Positions 57,129-64,000 of a stretch of 64,000 nt of DNA are shown piece by piece. The translations under genes and the position numbers were made by a program. The stretch's first letter is position 1; the number at the start of each line of letters is the position of its first letter. The stretch comes from Leptodontidium sp. MPI-SDFR-AT-0119 (lineage: Eukaryota > Ascomycota > Leotiomycetes > Helotiales > Leptodontidiaceae). The stretch is taken from positions 5,766,001-5,830,000 of the forward strand of contig JAHLEZ010000001.1 of the NCBI GenBank assembly GCA_020726505.1, given 5' to 3'. The notes beneath the pieces were generated by a model that was not told the origin of the DNA, made no database searches, and worked only from the letters and a program-made list of their open reading frames with translations.

Positions 57129-59171
57129 GTCGGCATTGAATAAATCGAAGCTTATGATTCTTGAGGCAACTGATAGACATGATCTCGTATTTTTCTAGCT
57201 CTGGGAAGAAGCACCAACGACTTTCGGCCATCACTTTTGACATACACACGAAGTGCTTGCTCGCACGAATAACCCGAAAGGAAACAAGCACGCCCAGTTT
57301 AGAAATAAGAAATCGACTTGAGGTCATTCCGTGAAACTAGGCAGAATCTTAACGTGTCCAAGACTCGTTGGTAGCTAGACAGCTAGTCTTCCATTGGAAA
57401 AAGCGAGTCTGCTCGGTTGACAGAATTTGACAAACACTTAACGGATTGCCGATCAATCGGGTTCCCGTCGGTCCTGCCTGTTGGAGAGTATCCGGGGAAA
57501 GAACAATGGCGGCTGAGAGTGAGCATTAAATTATAGTTCTAGATCTTTAAAGCTATTTTTGGTTTCATCCAAACGGTCTTTTGTCGAGCCTGTGTGTCGT
57601 CACATACTTGCATAAGAGCTCGCTTGCGGTGCATAAATAAATGCACAAGTCAGCAACGGACTTCTTCTTCTGGATAGGGGTCAAGACAACTGTACAACCA
57701 ACCCCAAGACCCAAGACATTGAATTGACATTAGGTCATATTAGGGCTAGCCCTAAAGATACATAGGGGGTAGAATGCTCGTGATGGATGGCAAGACTTGG
57801 TGAATTCCCCGACTTTTGAGTTGAACGAGTTTGCTATATTGATCTCTTCAAACGCGAGAGGAGCTTCGCAGGATCTTACTCGGTGAGGGCGCTGCTTCTA
57901 CATTTTCCAAACCTTCTGCAGAGTGCGGCTGAGGGTGGGAGATTTCAGAGTTGAAGTATATCCCAGAAGTCTGTTTCGAGGATGAAATGCAGCTGTTATC
58001 AAACAGTCATCTCCTCCACCATATCAGCAGCTCCGCAGCTTCTACTCAGTAATCGACCTAGCACGTATTTCAAACAGAACTGGCCATGATTCCGAGAACC
58101 ATAATGTCATGGGCAAATGAATTCACATCCAGTCCAGCAAACAACTTGAACAGCAACGTGTGAGAATCGATCGAATGAGGGGTTGTGACGGGAGGCTTCA
58201 GAGCACTGACTCCTCCGGCCTGGCCTCAAGGCGGCTCGCCCCCTCAAGCTCGCCATAAACACCCTTCTCATTGGGCAAATAGACTCAAACGCAAACGCAG
58301 TACCCCTCTCTCCTGCTGTATCTCCCCGTAATAGAGCTTTGCTGTGACGAATACCAGTGCGGCACATAAGGCAAAACTGGCCCCTTACCCAACGTTTGTA
58401 GCGGTGTAGAGACACCTGCTCCAATCACACGCCGTGGAGTTGATGACTGAATGCTCGAGATGGAGCCGGAGCGAGAGTCCTGGCAGTGCTGGTGAGTCTT
58501 TCCAGGTTGGCCAGTGCCAGTGCCAGTCCTTGGCCCCCGCCCCACTCCACTAGTGCGGGCAGTTGACGGCTTAGCGAAAAATAATATCTACTACTCCACC
58601 TCCGCCCTCACTTTTTCTTTTCTCACTATCAAACTCAATCCTCCCAAACAGACAACGAAGTCACACTACACAACACAAACAACTCACCACCAATACCTTA
58701 CCCTTCGTCGAAATCATGCCACAGGCGATCGCTGAGCTGTGAACGCCCACTGCGGGCGTGCGAACCCAGCACGTCCGTAGTCCTTCAGCCAACGAGACTT
58801 TCAATAACTATCGACCTCGACGAAGTACTAGACTCTTACTGTCTAATCCCGCAGTGACCTGCGACGAAGAGTTTTCCCAATACAACAGAATAAACAGAGT
58901 GACGCTCTTTGCCTCGAGGAGTGGACTCCAGCCCGATCGATTCACCTCCCCCTTCGGTTCTCCGAACTCGACCTCGAACATCCAACAACTCCCTCTCCTC
59001 TACTCCTACCTATCTCGATAGTCTCAATAGACTCGAATTGACATACTCAAAAGTTGTCTGGACCATAGAGCCATTTTTCGATCCGGTACCAGACTTTCCT
59101 CCCCACACCGCTAATTACATCACACACCCACCCCACCTCAAAAAATACAAGTACAGCAGCAGATAGTCAAA
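57129..59171. other. Intergenic, no gene seen; C/T-rich leader at right end
   Basis: 2.0 kb upstream of two divergent genes. From about 58590 to 59171 the plus strand is C/T/A-rich and G-poor, typical of a long 5' leader for the next gene. ORFs are short. Confidence 0.45.
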
Positions 59172-60806
59172 ATGTCTCGAAACATGCGACACAGATCTAC
59201 CCCTCCGCCTGCACAAAAGATGCCGCAGAGTAGTCCACCACAATCCCAGGATTCCGACTCCGACGATGATTATGGCGGGGTTGACGACATTTCCGGTAGT
59301 GAAGACGACGAGCCAAATGTCGAGGTGGCTGAGGAGCGGGCAATCATCTCGTCGGAAGGCGAAGAGATTCCCGTGATTCCTCGGCCGTATGAAGAATATG
59401 GACAATGGGAGGGGTTTTCGTTTCAGGGTGATGGCGCACCACTGGACGGACAATTCTTCGACCAAGCAATCGAGAAGAGTAGTTCTGTTAACGAGTCCTA
59501 TGATGAGGATGCTGCAATTGAGAAGCATGTTCACTGGGAGTCACCAGTGGAGAGTGAGAGCGAGACTATCGGAGATTCAGACGCCGACGAATTCTGGCCG
59601 GATCTTTTCGTGGACAAGAACGAGATTGATCCACATTTGCTCAGACAGATTGAGGCAGATGATGTCAACGGTCAATTCTCTGACGATGGTTTCTTTTACG
59701 GAGAAGCTGAGACCGACGACGACTTGGAAGAATCTAGTGATGCCAGCTCTGATTCAAGTGGTTATGATTGTGGGTAACCATCATTGATTGTTACCCAGGC
59801 CAATGCTAATACTCAACTCTCAGCCGATGAATCCGGAATGACAACCGATGAAGAAGATCTCTCCTCCCGGTTCATCCCTCCACAGAGATCCGTTCTTCGA
59901 GCTATATCAGAAGCATCAACCTCATCTGAAGAAGTCACTCGACGCAGAGTCTTCCGAGCACCTGTTCTCGCATCATGGACCCACAATAGCGATACCCCCT
60001 ACGCCATGGCCGATATCAGTTCTACCAAGGTGAAGGTCTTCAATATGCGTCGCTTCAGAGAGCAGTATGAGATGCAATCCCGTGCTACTCCCATGACAAC
60101 CCCTCGAAGAAACGTGCTCCAGGAATCACCAATGATTAGCAACTCTGGCAACATTATGATGAGTGCGATGATGTCAGATCCTTTCAGTGACAACATATCT
60201 GGTCAAGCTATCGGAGGTCCCGAGGCATTCTACCCTTGGACATATGTTGACGCCAATGGGACAATCGAGAACCAAGATAGCTCCTCAGTAGCCGGGTCTG
60301 ATTGTGACGATGAAGATCTATGGAACATCGACGACCTACTCAACTTTGGAAACCAGGATTCCGATGACGAAGAGGAGGCTGAACCATCTGATGAATCTCC
60401 AACCGGTGCAGAAGACACCCCCGGCGCACCGTCTTCCACACCTGCACGTCCCACTACCGCCAGAAGCGAAGACCAAGTCCATCCTCTCTTAGATCACTTC
60501 AGTAGTGGTACCGTCGGTGCATTCCGCTTTAATCAGAACCGCCATCAACTCCTCAACCGCACTTCTGTCACCCGCGAGTCACTTGCATTCGGCAATGCTC
60601 ACATGGAGGGAACTATTCGTGGCGTCAAGGCAGGTCGTCTCCAACACGCCAACACTCCCATCACCCCCGTCCGGAAGAAGAAAAGACCAATTCCATTCGA
60701 ATCCAGTCCCGCGAGCCCAACACCCTACAACGCGAACAAAAAGCGCAAGTACAACGGCGACGACAGACCTGCCGGACTGAAGCGGACTAGGGGTCTCACG
60801 ATGTGA
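59172..60806 (+). CDS. Conserved fungal protein of unknown function, acidic, probably nuclear
   Basis: Exons 59172-59769 and 59824-60806 (54-nt intron) give 526 residues. No enzymatic domain recognised. It is mostly disordered and acidic: long Asp/Ser runs (SQDSDSDDDYGGVDDISGSE), then EFWPDLFVDKNEIDPHLLRQ and SSGYDSDESGMTTDEEDLSS across the splice. More ordered, likely conserved blocks: KVKVFNMRRFREQYEMQSRA, FYPWTYVDANGTIENQ, DLWNIDDLLNFGNQDSDDEE and the C-terminal VGAFRFNQNRHQLLNRTSVT, RESLAFGNAHMEGTIRGVKA. Basic clusters RKKKRP and NKKRKY look like nuclear localisation signals. The pattern suggests a chromatin or transcription-linked factor, but that is inference. Confidence 0.8.
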
Positions 60807-62445
60807 TCCAGTGTAACGAACTATACAAATACGCAGAGGACGGCATGTCTCGACAGAGCATCCCTGACCTCTCACTTTCCCAGCCTCTGCTCAACTTGCC
60901 TGGATTACCTTTTCGTCTCGGCTCCTTGCTCCTCTCTCTATCCTGACTTGGTGGATAGACAAAAGTAAATCAAAAGCCTGCGATAGATATCACCAAAAGT
61001 TCGACGCATGTTCTGCTTTTTGTTTTCATATGTTCTGAGTTTTACAAATTTCTTTTCCCTTTCAAATGTGTCTTTCCATGTATGTATCGAACGAGTTTTT
61101 TTTTGCTCTTTTTGGTTGGGTGTTTCATATCATATCTATTCCATTGGATTGAGAGGCTCTGAGGCTTTTCTCCGTGGATAGTGGGATGTGAGACGCCAAC
61201 CAGGTGGGAAAAGTTGAGATGACTTGAGATGCGAGGGCGGAAGATAAAAGTTGGCGATTCGTTTCGTTTCTTTGCTTCTTGATACGGTGTGGTGTGGTGT
61301 GGTGTGGTATCGTTGCGATGTGGTCTGATTGTCTGATCTGCGCCATTTTGCTGGCTGAGATTCTTCTGCTTGGTTTTGGTTCATGGATGAAGGCGTAGCA
61401 TGGCGTTCCGGCATTGACGAAGACGACACATCATGACCCACTGCATGCTTGCTTGCTTGCTTTCCAGCTGGCGTGATTGATTGATTGCCTTGCTTTTTGT
61501 ATTTCGTACGCGGAATGACCCGTTCTGTTCTACCTGCATAGCAAGAATGGAAAACCGCAAAAAAATAAAATACTTCAAACTCACTTCTCCTCAACTTCCT
61601 CGTAACTATCTATCTGAAGACTGACGCGCTGCTGAAAGTGATCTGTTATGATGTCAAGTAGGTAATGTACAAACGAGGTGCATTGTTTTACCTCATTTCC
61701 CTTTCTCTGAGGTGAACCTACGATATTCTCTAACATCTAAGTATCCCACAGTACCACACAACTCTACGACCTTCCCATCCTACCTACTCATCCACTTCAT
61801 TGCCCGCAGCGGAGTACCCATATTTTGTATGAGCGGACCAGAGGGACTAGGTCAGACCAGACCGGCGAAGATCAAATAGCTCCGGGGCTTGCCTTGTTAA
61901 AAGAAATTAAGGGCGAGATGGATGATTCGATCGTTCAGCGAGGAGGAGGAAGTGAGGTGGTACTTGTATAGCAAAGGAGCAGTACCCACTCACAGACACG
62001 TGGTGAACAAGGAACTGAACATCAAATACACAATGTGTAGAGATAGACGAGAGAAGATGATTATTTCTTTCATCGTAAGCCTGCCTACTTATCTATCAAT
62101 CCAGCTGAATCAGTACCACCAGCTAGAGTAAAAAGATAGGTAGATACACAAGCCCCGAGTCGATACTCTCCTCATCCATTTCTTCCTTGCTAAATCATCG
62201 AAGAGCGAAGATGCTTGCCATGCATCCGAATCCGAATCTGAAGCAGGTCATGTTTTATCAATCAATTGAAAGGAATTGTGTGTCCGTCCATCCATGCCAG
62301 GATCACCACAGCCAGCCAGCCAGCGCAAAGATCAACGCATTGAAAATCTTGAAAAATCATCGCAGAGAAGAAGTGACAGGCTCTAGTCTATCGCAGAAAG
62401 ACGAGGAAGACATTATGGAGCTTGTGTGGAGTTCAAAGGCTTGAA
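60807..62445. other. Convergent intergenic region with simple repeats
   Basis: 1.6 kb between two convergent genes. (GGTGT)x4 at about 61286-61308 and short GCTT and TTGA repeats near 61446-61490. No gene supported. Confidence 0.5.
61286..61308. repeat. (GGTGT)n microsatellite
   Basis: About four tandem GGTGT units in noncoding DNA. Confidence 0.85.
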
Positions 62446-63538
62446 CTAGAGGTCATCGCCTCCGGTGGCTTCTTGACCCTTCTTGGCCTTCTTCTTGGGT
62501 TGAGGAGCACCTTCCTTCTTGCAGTGTACAACGAGGCGGGTCCACGATTCCTCTTTATCCCATTCAAAGCCTGCTAGGACTGGGGCTTCGAGTTCATCGT
62601 CGGCCTGTTAACAAGGACAGTTAGCAGATGCTATCGGATGTACCGGTGGATGGAATTGGATGGAAGTGATGGGGAGTAAGAAGAGTCAAGCAGAAGCGAG
62701 GAGAGCGACACACCTTCTTTCGGAATTGCTTGTGAATAGCATCTAACGCATCCTTGATGGTAACACCCTTCAAGTTCCGCGCAGTGACCTCAAGACCAAG
62801 GGGAAAGTGTAGGTCGATTCTCTTGACTGGTGGGGTGGTAAGTGGTTTCTTGAGCCAGCCTTTCTCAGGGTCATCCAGAGTCATTGGGGATTTATTGATG
62901 TGCCTGTGGATGTTAGTTGGTTTCTTTCGTTATACCAGCCATGCATCTTCTGCTATTATGCAGATGCAGCTGGTGGGTGGAGAACTAGAGTAGAAATTCC
63001 GCTCTTTTCCGTTTGCACACAGGCAGAAGTCATGCAAAATGCAGGAGAAAGAAGGTCAACTCACCAGTTCAGCTTTTGTGTCTCAACGGCAATCTTCAGT
63101 TCTGTTCCTTCCTTCTCTGGATATTTGTTAGTATTTCTGATGTCATATACGCTGCCCCACCGAGTTGCCTCATCATCCATCACCTTGCTGGTAATGTCAG
63201 GATGCAAGTCCGAAGCCAGCCCGAATATTCCGGTAGCTGGCATTGGAACTTGATTCATGATGGTTGAATGATGCCAAGCAACTCATCCACCTCACCAAAT
63301 CCACTCCGTCCAATACAGACTTCATGAACTCGGGAATGGATGTAGGCAAGCAGAGAGGTGACTACCAAGGAGCAAGACATAGACACTAAGATTGAAATCA
63401 CTTACCCAGATCAAGAATGTTGTAAACACCTGGTACACTCGAGCTCGCTCTCCGCTTCTCCTTTGGAGGGCTGGACGAGAGACCTTGTACGGCAGAGTCG
63501 ACCTTTGATAAGGGTGCGGGGGCTGCGTCGGCGGACAT
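62446..63538 (-). CDS. Conserved fungal protein of unknown function (177 aa)
   Basis: Exons 63538-63406, 63116-63065, 62903-62714 and 62604-62446 join in phase. Blocks: KEKRRASSSVPGVYNILDLE at junction 1, EGTELKIAVETQKLNW, INKSPMTLDDPEKGWLKKPL, RIDLHFPLGLEVTARNLKGV, TIKDALDAIHKQFRKKADDE at junction 3 and LAGFEWDKEESWTRLVVHCK, ending in a Lys-rich tail. The beta-rich centre followed by a xTIKDALDAIHKQF helix is reminiscent of the fungal DUF6699 type, tentatively. No signal peptide or membrane segment. Intron 1 is 289 nt, and its last 141 nt form an open frame continuous with exon 2 (from ATG 63258), so an alternative N-terminus is possible. Confidence 0.75.
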
Positions 63539-64000
63539 GATTGCAGTTGTTCTTACGACCTTTTCTTTGATGAAGAGATGAGGCGTAAGATTGATGGGTT
63601 GATGGTAAGGAGAACTCGACTGTGAGTGTGAGAGAGTTGGGTGGTTTCTTTGTGTTGGGCTGTGAGGGTGTATGGAAGTGAGAAGCTTTATGAGGGATGG
63701 ATGGTAGAAGTGTTTGTTGTGATGATCGATTGAAGATGTTAGTAGTGGTGGTGGTGTTGTAGAAGAGAGAGATCAGGTACGATGCAGGAGAGAGAAGAGA
63801 AGAGGAGAGGAGAGGAAGACGAAGAGGGGAAGATGAGGGGTTTGTATGGGAAGAGCTTCGGAGCCCGGGCGATTTGACTTGCGTTGCGTTGGTTTCACTC
63901 GATCACTCGAGGCGAAGCAGGTAAAGGCAATAAATGGTAGTAAGAGCGGGGTATTGCATTGACTGAGGCGATTGATTGGCTGAGGCTGAGGAAGTCGAGG
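63539..64000. promoter_or_regulatory. Upstream region of the 177-aa gene
   Basis: Purine-rich on the plus strand (GAGA-type run at about 63780-63835), hence a C/T-rich tract on the gene strand, common in fungal promoters and leaders. No gene seen to the window end. Confidence 0.4.

Overview
The window is nuclear DNA of a filamentous ascomycete (Pezizomycotina). Evidence: protein-coding genes on both strands carry 0-3 short introns, mostly 48-90 nt, with GTRNGT donors and CTAAC/CTGAC-like branch points. Products are closest in character to conserved filamentous-fungal proteins (fused HIS7, UreD, ALO1, 1-Cys peroxiredoxin, Tvp18). A leotiomycete is my guess, not shown. I see no transposon, CRISPR, rRNA or tRNA gene and no secondary-metabolite cluster: this is mostly core chromosome with a few less conserved genes.

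Layout. 0-10.8 kb: CUE-domain protein (cut by the window edge), ELP5, CAB5, a secreted single-domain CDH-type cytochrome, a 2 kb gap, then THR1 and IWR1. 11.4-18.1 kb: LOC1, HIS3, RIB3, PRX1. 20.5-32.8 kb: a conserved unknown, TVP18, HMG-CoA lyase, PTH1, ADE1, SPT2, and a PUS9-type pseudouridine synthase. 32.8-37.1 kb: a 4.4 kb stretch where I find no gene. 37.1-45.9 kb: a protein with three six-cysteine modules, ALO1, urease accessory UreD, a derlin, LYS9. 46.2-56.3 kb: HIS7, a BTB protein, a Ulp1/C48-like protein, HIS2, an atypical CaaX-box small GTPase, and a secreted wall-type protein. 59.2-63.5 kb: two conserved unknowns.

How genes relate. Amino-acid biosynthesis is well represented (HIS3, HIS7, HIS2, LYS9, THR1). 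HIS7 has a perfect Gcn4/CPC1 site and several of the others have one-mismatch sites. Many genes form head-to-head pairs over short intergenic regions (CUE/ELP5, THR1/IWR1, LOC1/HIS3, ADE1/SPT2, derlin/LYS9, HIS2/GTPase), so shared promoters are likely. Most intron-exon models were built by hand from splice signals, and every complete model closes in frame.

The items that look least described are: the Ulp1-like protein, whose expected catalytic Asp position reads Cys; the small GTPase, which lacks the DxxGQ motif but keeps a CaaX box; the triple-cysteine-module protein; and a derlin without the WR arginine.
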